DNA of 64,000 nucleotides, from NCBI GenBank assembly GCA_023078555.1, contig CM041197.1, positions 9,606,552 through 9,670,551 on the forward strand, read 5' to 3'. The position numbers were made by a program, and so were the translations under genes. Below are positions 48,497-60,286 of the stretch, piece after piece; position 1 is the first letter of the stretch, and each line of letters opens with the position of its first letter. Source of the DNA: Ulva prolifera. Taxonomy: Eukaryota; Chlorophyta; Ulvophyceae; Ulvales; Ulvaceae. The notes under the pieces are model-generated. The model was not told where the DNA came from. It did no database searches and saw nothing but the letters and a program-made list of their open reading frames with translations.

Positions 48497-51400
48497 TCAA
48501 CCCGCATCAGAGCTATCTTCAGCAGCTCCATAGCCTTCCACTATTGCGTCCTGTAGCAGTTCCTGTACCACCTCGTCCACTACCACACTTGTCGCAGATA
48601 GCCGTGCATCATGTGGTCCTTCATCCCCGCCAACCTTTTCAACAGGTTCTTCAGCGGACGCATCACTCCGCCCACCAGCCACAGCATCATCATCTCCTGT
48701 GACGTCCTGCATGACTGTGACTCCCCCGATGTCTCCACCGACCCCAACGCTACAAGATTTGTGAGGCTCTGTCGCCGCAACGGAACAACCACTCCGATGG
48801 CCCTCGCCTGGGGAGCAGTCAGCAGACTCACGTTGCGCCCCTGCCTCACACGCATCACCACGCGGGCTGTCGGTGCCAGGTGCAGGCCCCGGTTCCGCTA
48901 GCACAGCGCAGGCCCCATCTCCATCCCCAGCACAGCGCTCAGCGAGTGTACCAACGGCTCCCTGCAGCCGCGCAGCCTCAACGAACAAGAGCACCTGCAC
49001 ATGCTCCGCCGCCGCCGCCAGCCCCACACCTTGCCGTACACTGCCTCGCGGAGCAGCTCCTCGCGGTCGTGCCGCCCGTGCCGCAACCACGCCGCTTGCC
49101 CCCCGCGCGAGCAGGTCGCCCCTGCCACCCTCATCACCCACCGCCGACCCTGCCGCCTGGCTGCGGGGGCACAGGGACGCAGCGACAAACTCGATCATCT
49201 CCTCGACAACCTCGTCCACGGCTGTGTCCAGGCTGCATGCATGTGACAGCTCATGGCTCCGGCCCCCAGCCACATCACCTCTGCTGGCGCTCGCGGCAGC
49301 ACCGCCATCGGTGCTGTCCCCCGAGCTGCGTGGTCCGCACTGGCCCCATGTGTCATGCCCCGCCCCCACATGGCTGCATCCTGCGATGCTCTGGGCCACG
49401 ATTTCGACGCGTACACGCTCACACCCCGTCCCGATGTTGGCTTTGACCAATCCAGTGCCGCCTCCAGCTGTGGTGCGGAGCGTCACGTCAACGTGCCGCT
49501 GCACCGCCACCTCCACAGCCACACGCTGCACCACCGCAAGCCCGAGTGTAACCCTCCCTTGGGAGCTTGGTCCACGCTCAAGCCTGACATGTGGCCCCTC
49601 ACTCGCTACTCCGTCAGCGACCGGGAAATCGCCCCGGACGTGCGCAGCTGCTGCATCTCTGCCCGTAGCCGCCGGCGTGTGCGGGGGAACGCACAGCGTC
49701 ATGCAGACGTGCTCCCGCAGACCCATGCTGAGCGCAACGCGCTCGCTGGCAGCCGCAGCCAACTGGACATAGCCCGAGGCGGATGCGGAGGTGGCTGTAG
49801 CTGGGGCAGTGCATGCGGGCGTGCTGCGAGGAGGCATCGGCAAGATCGTCTCCGACGAGAGGGCCCGGTCTTCGGTGCACTCTCCCGCCTGAGCCTGCAC
49901 ATCAGCACAGTTGTTGCGGCCTTGCCAGCAACTCGGACACTGCAGCTAGTATGAAGGAGTTAACTTGCTATGCGTTTGCCTGAAGGTCAGAAGATCATGC
50001 GTGTAACGACGGCCGTGTCGTCGGAATTCCACACTCGTCTAATTCTCGAGGGGCATAGCCCCAGCAGCAGAGCCCTGGTCAAGCTTGAAGTCTGCACCCT
50101 ACGTGCTCGGCCTGAGAGCCTGCTTGCGATGTATTTTGCAAAGGTACAACGGAGCACCTGTGGGTCATCTGGCAAAGCCTCAATACCAGGTCGTGCATCG
50201 CGGTCCTGACCCGCTGGGGGCGCTGGACTGTCACTGCCTGAAGCTGCATCGCCATTAGCCACGACCACCGCTGGAGCAGCACGGCACGTTTCTTCCTGCC
50301 CGACCTCAGAGACAGCTGCGTCCTTGGGGGCCTCAGCAGCACCACCGCCCTCAGCAGTTACGTTGTGCCCAGGGAGAACAGCTGCCCCCTGATCTGCTGA
50401 TGTGCCAGACGCCTCAATTGACAGCCGTGATGGCGCTGACCTCAGCCCGCTGTTCGGGCCTGCACGAACGCTTTCCGGTGGTCCACTCAATCGCGACTGG
50501 CTGGGCCGTAGCAGTGCTGCAGGCTCGATTATTTGTACGTGAGGCTGCTGATCGTTCGCTCCGTCTTGTGGCTGCGTAAGGCTAGTCTGTGTGGCAGTTT
50601 CAGCTTGCTTGGATCTTCCAGGGATCCGCGTGTCAGGGGGTTTCCGTGCTTGGCTCTTACGCCCGGTTGGGGAGAGGAGAGCTAGTCTGGACTTGTGTGC
50701 AGGAACATAAGCTGCACTGCTGTGATGAAGTGCAGCGATGACTGGCTCCACGGTACGCATCGCCATTCGCAGGCGAAGTGCTGCCTGGTTGACCCTGCCG
50801 CCCTGGCGGAGCTCGAATGCGGAGGTCGGCTCAATGGGGACGCCAAGAGGAGTCACGTCACATAGGAAAGGATCCTCTGCACATGACTCTCGCCGCACAC
50901 GCACACGGACGAACTCGAATGCATCCAGGCTGCGCAGCTCTTCACCCAGTGCTGGCAGGTATGGAATTCCACTGCATGCACAGATTCTCTGGCACAAAAC
51001 AACACGTCTCTCGTGGGAAATCTGCTCGGACTACAACCGCCTTCACTAAGTTGCTGGCTTGCATTGCTACACAGGAAGAACGCCACATCGCTTAGGTCTT
51101 TGGGCTGTACGTTGGTGCAGCTTTTGGCTAGATACAGCTGCTCTGTTGCAAAGTACATGAACGTGCACGCGGTGTATGATCTGACATGGTTGAGAGCATA
51201 GAATTTATGTTCCTTCGAACAGGCCTGCGATCAGAGTATCGGTGCGCACTTGTGCACGAATGGACGGCCTCGTCCCACATTTCGTTCCCATGACGAGACA
51301 CACTCGACAGCATCGATGGTCTTGACACGCACGTTTCCAACCAGACGAAAAAACATTTTAAGAACGGGATCAGAATTGCAAACGAAGCCGCCTCGTGTAG

Positions 51401-51716
51401 CTAGGTGGCTGTCTACTCTCTCGCAGCATTGAAGCAGACGTTGTATTGCATCTGTGCGAGCCTGAACTGCCCTTATCGCATGCGCCTCGTGCTCCACGCA
51501 GTTGACGGGATTCCAGAGTTTGGAGTCGACGTTGCCTTTCCCCTTTCGCTGTAAAGCCTTTGCTCCATGTGCCTTCTTGCCCGACGTAGCAATGGAGCCA
51601 GGCGCTTTATCTGCGTCACGCTTGCTCCAGAATGCCTCTCGCCTAGTCTTCTGTTCTATTATGAACTGATCGATCCTTTCCAGAGGGCTGGGGTCTACTT
51701 TCCTGGTTACTGGCAT
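48497..51716 (-). CDS. Unrecognised multi-exon protein with acidic C-terminal region
   Basis: I do not recognise this family. Exons inferred on the minus strand: about 51231-51716, a short one near 51040-51150, 49987-50997 (or ending a little earlier) and 48497-49894. The N-terminal part is charged and helical (NPVNCVEHEAHAIRAVQART, DAIQRLLQCCERVDSH) followed by FFRLVGNVRVKTIDAVECVS. The third exon starts GIPYLPALGEELRSLDAFEF and has a conserved-looking FVRVRVRRES segment, then turns disordered. The last exon is low-complexity. It holds two similar short helices, VDEVVEEMIEFVAASL and VDEVVQELLQDAIVEG, suggesting a degenerate internal repeat. Continuous phase between 49987 and 49894 is plausible but not proven, so this could be two genes. 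GC content jumps in the last exon. Confidence 0.45.
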
Positions 51717-52397
51717 TGCTATCGATTGATCTCGGTTGAGTGGAGAACCTGTTCACATTGACACGCAACTAGTTGAAGAAAACGGGATTCATGACATTTT
51801 TTCACGCTGGATCTGCAGGACAGCAAAGCTATAGCGTGTCCTGCAGTCGGCCAGCGTGCCGGAAAACATCCACAGCAGCTCTGGTGGCGTCACAGCGCGA
51901 GCCTGTTCCCTTTTGAGAGGAGCCCCCTACGTCCCGCGAGTCTCTGGTAAGCCTCTGCGCGGCAATGGCTGAGGCTGGGCCGGTGGTACGCATGCATGGA
52001 AATGCAAAGCACTGGGCGAGCCTGCAAGCTGTGCAGCTGCAGGAGCGAAAAATCGGCAGCGAGTGTTAGCGAGCTTCATGTAATACGTATACGCAGCTCC
52101 GAGCAAGGTTGAAGGACATAATCTATACCTCTTGATGTTGGGTGTGGTTTACGAAGACATGTCACTGGAGTTGCCACGGTGCATGCTGCAGAACACACAC
52201 ATAGAACAAGGCATGGAAATGATTACCCCGAGAGTTGGGCTCTGCGATCAGTACTCGGAGCAGGCCTTGCCCGACCCTGATGAACGGGTGGCACAGCTCC
52301 TGAACTCGTTGTTGCAGATACAATAGAGAACTGCATAGCTCCAGGCGTTCCGCAGTGTGAATCATCTTTACACGGCTCATCAGACTCCTGAAGACAG
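51717..52397. other. Intergenic region with a small hairpin
   Basis: No supported gene. A 10-bp inverted repeat (ctgcaggaca and tgtcctgcag, about 51814-51847) is present. An ATG at 51966 opens a 7-codon frame to a GT and was not developed further. Confidence 0.5.
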
Positions 52398-52570
52398 CAA
52401 GATGTCGCACAACGTGCGTGCACATCCTGCTGGATGAGATGCTATTGCACTGCCGTACAACAAACAGTGCGGCACAGCTTCGCACGATGTCATCGGATCA
52501 ACTCGCCTTCATTCTGAAAGAGCCAGGCGATCCATACGCACTTGTACCATCGGTCAAAGAAGGTCCGCAA
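52398..52570 (+). other. Possible histone-fold exon (TAF13-like), low confidence
   Basis: A plus-strand segment bounded by an acceptor-like gaagacag and a good donor (gtatgc at 52571) reads HILLDEMLLHCRTTNSAAQL, then RTMSSDQLAFILKEPGDPYA. The pattern (LLDEM helix, then short loop, then SSDQLAFILK) resembles helix 2 and 3 of TAF13/SPT3-type histone folds. No matching first helix or following exon was found, and the next gene (MED11-like) lies antisense just downstream. It could be chance. Confidence 0.25.
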
Positions 52571-52594
52571 GTATGCTCGATTGTCCTGAGGTGC

Positions 52595-53128
52595 TCATGT
52601 ATCCATCGGCGTCCTGGGGTGACCATCTTCACCAGCAGCGTCTGCCGCTTTGCTGGACTGAAGCACCGCAATCGCCTCCCGCACATGCAGCTGGACATAC
52701 TTTGCCTTCTCATACACAGCGTGTGCCTCCGCCAGGTAGTAGTAAGTGGTCTGTTCCAGCTCCACTTGTGGCTGGTGTGCTTCCGTCATGGCATGCAGCG
52801 CATTCTGCACAGCGCTCACAGCAGGCTGTTGTCATCTCTGACAGAAAAGGTGAAAACAGCAGCAGCGGGCATGGGCATGAATGTAAATCTGTTACTACCA
52901 GACGTGCCAGCAGCTCTCCTGTGGATGAATTGCGGACTGTCGAGCGGGGATAGTGTCGCCACAAACCTGGCTGTCCAAAATCTTGTTCAGGAACTGCTCA
53001 CACTTTGCCTTGAGGCTCGGCGCATCATGGCTCTCTGTTTGCAGCATATCCATCACGTCGGCTGCAATGTTCATACAGTCGAGCGTGTTGCTCTGAATTC
53101 TGTCCAGCCCGGCTTGTGGGCTAGTCAT
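52595..53128 (-). CDS. Mediator subunit MED11-like protein
   Basis: Two exons, 52967-53128 and 52595-52804, join in phase 0 to a 123-aa protein, the usual MED11 size (about 115-120). The first exon is a helix beginning MTSPQAGLDRIQSNTLDCMN, then IAADVMDMLQ, KAKCEQFLNKILDSQ. The second continues NALHAMTEAHQPQVELEQTT, YYYLAEAHAVYEKAKYVQLH. This matches the plant MED11 layout: LxRLQ helix, hydrophobic VMEEL segment, C-x-x-F-M/L-x-x-I/M-x-x-x-Q, then a tyrosine-containing loop and a final E-K-x-x-Y-V helix. The family is short and divergent, so the call rests on pattern and length. Confidence 0.6.
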
Positions 53129-53677
53129 GGTCCTGCGTCCTGCTCAAGAGATCACATGAAGAGATGGACTACGACGTGGGCACCTTGAGACAGTCATACA
53201 GGTTACCACATTCTTCAGTGTTCAATGCGCCTGCAAAGTTCGTGCCGATGCAATATGTAGTGTACCAGTCGCTGGAAACTGTTGATCGACTGCACCCAAT
53301 GTGCTATCAGCTGCTTGAAGATCACACAAAATCACAAGTCTGCATCACTGTACGGGCATATGTGTGAGGCATTCTCTCGCTTTCGTGTGTCCGCACAGTT
53401 GAAGCGTCGCGCACGCCGCACCTACACCACGATCAACGATGAGCCCAATAGCCTGAAGACTGCTGCCACTTACCAGCTAATGAACAAGCAGTATTGCATC
53501 TGCCTTATGATGACTGTCTCTCGTACAACTGCAAGTTAGGCTTGTATAGGAGAACTCACGGGCCGGCGACGTAGTGATAGTACTGATTGTTGTTCGTTGA
53601 ATACCGAAGAACAGCCCTCGCATTGGCGCTAAATCTTAGTCGAGCCACGATTAGTTGCGGCTGACACGATCCTTGGC
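53129..53677. other. Short region between divergent genes
   Basis: Lies between the MED11-like start (minus) and the PTAC5-like start (plus), so it is a candidate bidirectional promoter. An ORF at 53164-53367 (+, 67 codons) begins 36 bases from the MED11 ATG but has no recognisable motif. Confidence 0.5.
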
Positions 53678-56600
53678 ATGAATCCGTGCAGAGTGGGACA
53701 TCCCCGCACGAGCCTGTGCCAGCATGTGTTGCGCAGGGGCCGGACTGGCCTCAGCGCACGTCGCGTGCACAGTAAACCGTACGTCACCATAGCACGAGCT
53801 AATAGTTCCAATGGGGGAGGTGATCCAACTCATCAGCAAAGGTGCGCCCATGACCAACTCTGGTCCATGCTGTGTCGGAAGAATCCGCCACGGCCAGTCG
53901 TCAACAAGCAATGCACACACAACACACGAGCGCAGGGATGATGAGCTATTGAGACGTGAGAATCAGCTGTGGCAGCGCATGGAGCTGCTGCTAGATCGCG
54001 AGGCAGAGCTTCGAGAACAGGAGCTTGCGTCAGCAAACAGGCGGGAAGCACACTTACAGTCGCAGGTGGACATGCTCCTGTCAATTCTATCCAATAATCA
54101 ATCAGACAAGAGTCTTCCACCGGGATCCGTCGGGAGCGTAAGCGAATCGCAAGGGCAACCGCCCCCCCGGATCGCTGATGTGCTACAGACCATGGAGCAG
54201 TCTGCAGCAAACCTATCGCACGGGACCTTCGCCGAAGACTACGGAGGCACTGACGCGCTCTCTGCAATCGATAATGCGTTGCACGAGGGCCCTGTGCGAC
54301 AGGAGGGTCCCGCATCCACCCCACCTTCCCAGCCCAACACCACACCTCCAACGCAGCCATCGTTCGCGCAGGAGCTCAAGGGCGTAGTAAACGGCGTGTT
54401 GACCGGAGAAGTAGACGCCCTGGAAGACATGCAATGGGAAAACCTGCGTGTGCCGAAGCGGCAAGGTGGATCTCAGGCATCTACAGGGCAAGCCACAGGC
54501 GCCCCGAGCAGCTCATCTAGCAGCCCCCCAGCCCCAACGACACCCACTCAGCCGTCCACCGCCTCTGCTCGTGGTGGAGCAGCCCCAATGAGCATCGCAG
54601 ATGCGATGGTGTCTGCAGCTGCTGCTGCAGCCGAGGCCGGGGATGGACCCGTCGAGGTCGAAAAGGCGCCAAAAGACGGCCCACCGCCGCAGCTCAACGT
54701 CGGCGATGATGACATCTACTGGGTTGCAGCCCTGCATGTGCGCCTGCCCCTCCATACCACTGCCTGTACCGCACCGTCAGGCAGCCGTCGGTGCCTGCCG
54801 CCCGGCCTCCGGATCACAGGCATGCATGTCCTCTTCAGGATACGGCTCAGTAGACCTGGGTTCGCTCTACTTTTACACGCGTCGTGTGTACGTACACTCG
54901 TGTCTGCATGCATACAGACACGCACCTGCTCCTGCAACCTGCCCGCCACAGACTCGAGCCGTGCGCCTCCGATCCCTAGCATTCTGTGTCTCGTAATGCT
55001 CCAGCACACAGCAGATCTGGCAGAGCGTGTGCCGGCGCCACATCATCCGACCCTCTGACTCCGATTACATCGGTTCTACAGAGACTCCTGGAATGAGACC
55101 ACCCAGCACTTCTCTGCCATGCCAGATCGCCCGCACGACCACATGCGTTGCCTTGCCTGCATGTGGTCCAGCTGGAGACACAGCATATGCATCAGCATCT
55201 CTCATGTACTTCCCCTCCCTCCCCCACGCAGTCTCCCCTGCTACGCCTGGTAGTTTGATCAGAGTGCTCTGCCGTGCAATGGCTCGGAAGCTGCCGACCT
55301 GTTGCCGCACACCCCCGTGGGCACCGCGTGAAAGCATCATTGGACACGTGTGCAGAAGGCACTGCTGAAGGGCGGCTGCTACTGCGGCGAGGAGGACGAG
55401 GACGACTTCTACTTCGGTGCCGGCACGCAGAGCGCCCTCCTGGCGTACCAGGCAATTAACGGCCTCCCAGAGACCGGCCTTGCCGACGCCGCCACCTGGG
55501 CCGCCCTCGGCATCCGCTCGGGCGCTGACATCGCCCCTGACTCCGGCGCCGCAGCCGCAGGCGCGCCCAACCCCGCCGAACAGGGGATGATCTGGCAGCA
55601 GGGCGACGGCGCCGCCGCTGGCAAGAACCCTGCCGAGGAGGGGATGATCTGGCAGGAGGGGGCCGGGAGCGCGGCGGCGGCCGGCGGGGCAGACCCTGCA
55701 GAGGACGGGAGGATCTGGCAGCAGGGCGATAAGGACGAGGGGTCGTTTGGCGGGCTGTTTGAGGGTCTTGGAGTGGCGGGCAGCGGGGGCGCGGCATCGG
55801 CGGAGGAGGACTCGGACGGCGCGCCGGCACGGATAACGGCAGCGAAGCGGCGGGAGACGCCGATGTACACCGAGTGGCCGATCCTGCGCGAGGGGGACGG
55901 CAACCGGGCGGTGCACACCGTGCATGTGCGCCCCTTGCACCACAAGCCAGGACTCCCGCCTGTGCGTGTATGCATGTATGATCACATAGCCATATGCATC
56001 TGGGCATTGACAACTCTTGCATCCGGGACCGTGACCAGGACCGCTTGTATTGTGCAGCTTTGGGAGGAGTGCCTGTCCGGCCACAGCGCGGCTGTCGCCC
56101 TCTTGAGGAGGTCCTGAGTTTGATTCTGCATGTGCGCTCGAGTACGGAGCCAGTTGTGCAACACCCCATCGCATTGTGAGTTTCATATGGTCGACTGGAC
56201 GGGGGTGCCGGGTGTTCACCCCTGTGTGTGCATGTGGACACAGTCAAGCGGAGTCGTCACGATGCGTCGGCGGCTTGTCAATCCAGGCTCACCTTTCCTA
56301 CCTCCATGCAGCCGCCATCACGGCGACAGGTGCACAGAGCCGCGGCCTGTTGTGTAGCGCAATGCAGTCTCTATCTATCACTGGCCGCCGACTGGGAGAC
56401 CCTTTCCGATAATGTTTGCATTTTCGCTGCACGTGGGAACGTCGTCCGGTGGTCAACATGCACCCATGCCCCCCCAGCACTGGAACATAGTAACTGACCG
56501 CAGAGCATGCGCGCTGCAGGTGATGCTGCAGCAGCAGGGCTTCCACCCTGACGAGGAGGACACGCAGTGGTGGATGTTCGGGCCGACGACGGTGAGCGCG

Positions 56601-56798
56601 ATCTCGACGTTCCAGGCGTGCAGCGGCCTGCCGGAGTCAGGGGTCTGCGACGCGCTGACGTGGCGAGCGCTGCTCGGCCCCGACGCAACGCCGGAGGGCA
56701 TCGACCTCGTGTTCTCGGGGGACAGCGACGACGAGGACATGGAGGAGACGGAGGGCCGCGTGTACCTCCTCGGCGAGCAGCGCTGGTCCAAGTACTAG
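53678..56798 (+). CDS. PTAC5-like plastid protein with two peptidoglycan-binding-like domains
   Basis: Exons: 53678-53778, 53936-54722, 55356-55925, 56520-56798, with phases matching (2, 0, 0). A small additional exon between 54722 and 55356 may be missing. The N-terminus is transit-peptide-like (SLCQHVLRRGRTGLSARRVH). A coiled coil follows (DDELLRRENQLWQRMELLLD, REAELREQELASANRREAHL), then a disordered Pro/Ser region. Domain 1 reads YFGAGTQSALLAYQAINGLP, ETGLADAATWAALG. Domain 2 reads MFGPTTVSAISTFQACSGLP, ESGVCDALTWRALLG. Between them are three repeats of PAEQGMIWQQG type. The coiled coil, WPILREGDGNRAVH linker and paired domains match plant PTAC5 of the plastid transcriptionally active chromosome. 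The DnaJ-type zinc finger of that protein is not seen; the frame ends with WSKY. Confidence 0.8.
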
Positions 56799-58609
56799 CG
56801 CGGCCGCGCGGGGCCCACATATCACTTTAACATGCAGGTGCTGGGGTGCAGGGCAGAGCGGGCCCGGTGTTAGCGTGGGCGCGAGGCCTTGCGCTGGGGC
56901 GGGGGACCGGGCACCGGCTGCAGTGTGGTGTGAATTGAGTGAGTGGTAGCGTAGGTCGGATCATCGGCGCGGTAGGGGGGGTGCGGTTGGGGCTCTACCC
57001 GGGCTGTGGGGGGTGCAGTGCATGGTGTGTGGCGCCTGCTTGTTGGCAGCTTGCAGTCCTCTGCGTCAGCGGTCTGGCGATCGGCGCATGGGGGCTGCTT
57101 CAGGGTGGACACAGCCTTGTTGTTGTGGTGGCACTGCACTGAACTGCCTCTCAGGGCCATGCATGAAGCCGTGGGTGGCTCGTTGCCTGGCGATGGCCAC
57201 AGCAGGGCGATGCTCCCGGCTGAGCAACAGCGTTGTAAAGTAACCAGCAACCCGAGTGGCTGTGGCGCTGCCCGCGGCGAATTCAACGTACACGAAGCAC
57301 GTGTGAGAGTGTCAGGCCTGTCACCTAAGTAGTGCCCTCCAGTCCATGCTCTGCGAGATCCTATTGACGATGGTGATGTGAATCACTTGAGAGGATGTTG
57401 CAAGAGCATCACTCCCGCCAGAACTGCTCAGCGCCGTGGGCCCTCCGCGTGGTAGCGCATCATGTGTCACAGTCACGCCGTGTCAGGATCGTGACATGCA
57501 TGTGTAACATTCACGGCGACTTCCGTGGGGGCTCCAGGGCTTCGTCACGCGGTCGCTCCGCCGGTCGTATCGCACTGAGCCTTCCGATGTAGAGCATGCA
57601 CAGTCTAGTTGAGCATGTGCAACGATGCCTGAGAGAATCTTCACTGGTGGAGTTGCCATCATCCTCAGCCGGGCCATGCTTTTGTGGGGCCTTTGGCCGG
57701 TGTGGTGGGCCAGCTTGGAGCAAGCCACAGCAAGTCGCGATGATGGAGGCAGAACACTGCGAATAGCAGCTGCACGGAGTACACAGCACGGGGTGTAGAC
57801 AGCGACCTATGGTGTCAGGGAACTGGCTGCGGAGAGCACTGCACAGAGATGTGGCACACGATCAGGTCAGTGTGTTTCATGCCGTCCAGGGGTGGCTGCG
57901 GCAGTAGGGTGTCAGCAGACTCTGGTGTGCATCTGGTCTGCCAAACTGCTGGAACAAGACTGACATCGCTCAGGTACAGCATTGTTGGTCATCTCGCACA
58001 GCGCGGTGTAATATGCAAGCCAGGTGGCCAGGGTGTGCAGCCGAGCCAGCTGCGCCTTGGGGGCAGACAGCAGCATTGGTGACATGAGCTGTTCGCAGGC
58101 AAGAGGGGGCTCCTCGAAACATCGGCACGACTCGTGCGTAATCAAAGAGTTCTCATGCTTCGCTGACCTATCGGGCACGTCATGGCGACCTCAGTGTTTA
58201 GGTTTGACCGTGTGTGAAGTGGCGTGTGAGCTGTCCAGACTTTCACAGCATTGGCAGCACTCTTCACCTTGGCTGAGCTTGGTCCCTTGGTGATTCACAG
58301 ACATCAGCTCTACAGGCTGTCGCATCACACAGTGGCCTGCTGTGTATTGCTCAGCCGGAGCTATGCCCCAGCGTGTGTATGATGCATGTCTTCATGCAGT
58401 GCACAACACTGCACACGCAGTTACACGCGTACACACCTACCAACTATTTCAGCTGTGTCCACAGCATAACACTGATACACTGAGCCTACAGCGATTACAC
58501 GCATCTGGCAAAGGCACGTAGTGCACGAGACAAAACAGCGGAGTGCCTGGGGCAGAAAACTGGCGCTAACACAAAACTGATGTGCATCAGGGAACAGCTC
58601 CCCCCCACT
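56799..58609. other. Intergenic region between convergent genes
   Basis: Downstream of PTAC5-like and PEX13. No ORF with protein character on either strand and no obvious repeat. Confidence 0.6.
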
Positions 58610-59577
58610 CTACTTGCCTGACCATGCTGACTCGAGAATTGCGGGCGCTGCAGCAGGAGCCGCAGCAGGCGCTGCGCCGCCGGCCTTTGCATCGCCAGGC
58701 TTCTCGAGGTTTGCTGCACTGCCCCGCCTGCCCAGAGGCAGCTTGTAGCCCAGCACCCGCAGCACAAACCTCGCGACCTCTCCCCACAGGAAGCTCGCCC
58801 GGTCAAGGAGCTGCAGCAGGGCCGTGATGAAGAAGTGTACGGCGTGGGCGTTCTCATCCATGAGGAACGAGATACGGCCGAAGAAGTGCATCAGGTTGTT
58901 CAGAGACTGCATGAACACCTGCCACTTGCTTGTCGCCCCCTCAAGCATGTTCCCTGGTTGTCCAGGCGGCTGACCAGGGGGAGGCATGCCAGGTGGAATG
59001 CCACTGGCTCCAAACCCGCTCCCATAACCACCAAATCCACCATACCCGCCGGTGCCATACCCCCCTCCACCATACGCTCCCATACCGTACCCTCCAGTCC
59101 CATAGCCGCCCATGCCCCCCCTGTATGAGTTCCCATACATGCTGGTCCCATACATGGATGAATTGTTGTACATATTGCCCCCGTAGGATGATCCGTACAT
59201 CCCCCCAGCCCCAGCCCCATACCCGCCATACGAGCTGCCGTACTGCCCAGCTGGATATGAGCTACCGAAAGCTGATGTGCCGTGCATGGTTCGCCCATAC
59301 ATAGGCTGACCATATGGGTCAGACTGCGTCCCGTACGGGTTGTCAGTGGTGTGCATGCCATTAGCGGTGGTGTAAGGATTGATGGCTGTGGATGGAATGG
59401 CTGGGTCTGCTTGGTTCACACCATCTCGCCACGGCCTTTCTGCAGCCGCTGCAAGTACACTGTCGCCAGCGGTTGTGGTGGTTCCGGTTTGCCACGGCTT
59501 TGGCTGTCCGTCGTTCGCGCTGCTTGTGCCGAACGGTGTTGCAGAAGTATGAGAAGTGGCTGCTTGCCAAGGCTTCG
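58610..59577 (-). CDS. PEX13: Peroxin 13 (PEX13), plant-type, first exon missing
   Basis: Peroxisomal membrane component of the import docking complex. One large exon of 322 codons was placed; an acceptor at 59578-59579 needs an upstream exon ending in phase 1, not found. The N-terminal part has three KPW/RPW motifs (AKPWQAA, PKPWQTG, ERPWRDG). A long Gly-Tyr region (SSYGGYGAGAGGMYGSSYGG and many further GGYG repeats) follows, then KWQVFMQSLNNLMHFFGRIS, FLMDENAHAVHFFITALLQL and LLDRASFLWGEVARFVLRVL. These are the family's membrane segments. There is no SH3 domain; the protein ends in an Ala/Pro tail, as plant PEX13 does, unlike the fungal and animal proteins. Confidence 0.85.
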
Positions 59578-60286
59578 CTGCATCATTATGCTAAAAGTGA
59601 GGTACCATGTGAGCATGCTAGGATGCTGCGTGCAAAAAATACATACTCAACGGAATTGCCGAAAGAGCTTTGGAAGCACACTGTCCGGGACCGCTTCATA
59701 TGACTCATAAATCAAGCACAGCATCAAGTGCATGAGGCAATGAGCATACCTGGCATATCCAATTTCTGCCGCTGATTGCGTGGCTCTTCTGCGAATACCT
59801 CGCCCCTCCTCACAGTAGCACCTGGCCAAGTGCTCGGCAATCCTTTTGGGAACCAAGTTTGCGAACTTCAAACGCGACTACAGTCTTCAATAGCCTGTAT
59901 TACTGGTGATCGGTAGTGTCGACTTAACCTGATTCGCAGCCGTGCACCGGAATTATGGAGCAAAGTGCACCAACGACTAGACAGCTGTCCACAATTCCCC
60001 TTGACTACTCCATCATGTTTGAGTTCATGACGGTATGGTGGTCGTTGCTGGCTCCCTCGAGGTTTCCTAGAGACCCACGGCATCCTGGATGAGGTGCGGA
60101 GGACACCCGGTCGCACTAGCGCCACGTCCAGACTTCTGGTCCGGCGTTTCTTGTGTGTAGATGCCAGCAGCCGTGACTGCGTCCCAGGCACGCCGATATC
60201 CGCGACGTTTACCTTGCATTGTCTCTCTCTTGACCTCGTCTACGTACGCAGCCGGTTGGTCACCTATCCCACCTAGTCTCTTCAAG
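59578..60286. other. Region between divergent PEX13 and eIF3c
   Basis: It must contain the PEX13 first exon and promoter elements for both genes. No frame was convincing; ORFs of 74-107 codons on the minus strand lack motifs. Confidence 0.45.

Noticed and set aside
48873-49772. Plus-strand ORF of 299 codons
   Set aside because: Antisense to the last exon of the minus-strand unknown gene. Composition is Ala/Pro/Ser/Arg without motifs, as expected of a shadow frame. Neither strand is certain here, but only the minus frame joins upstream exons.
53164-53367. 67-codon plus-strand ORF beside the MED11-like start
   Set aside because: No motif, and no splice link to the PTAC5-like gene was found. 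More likely UTR or spacer.
55065-56219. Minus-strand ORF of 384 codons
   Set aside because: Antisense to the PTAC5-like exon 55356-55925, whose domain similarity is clear on the plus strand.
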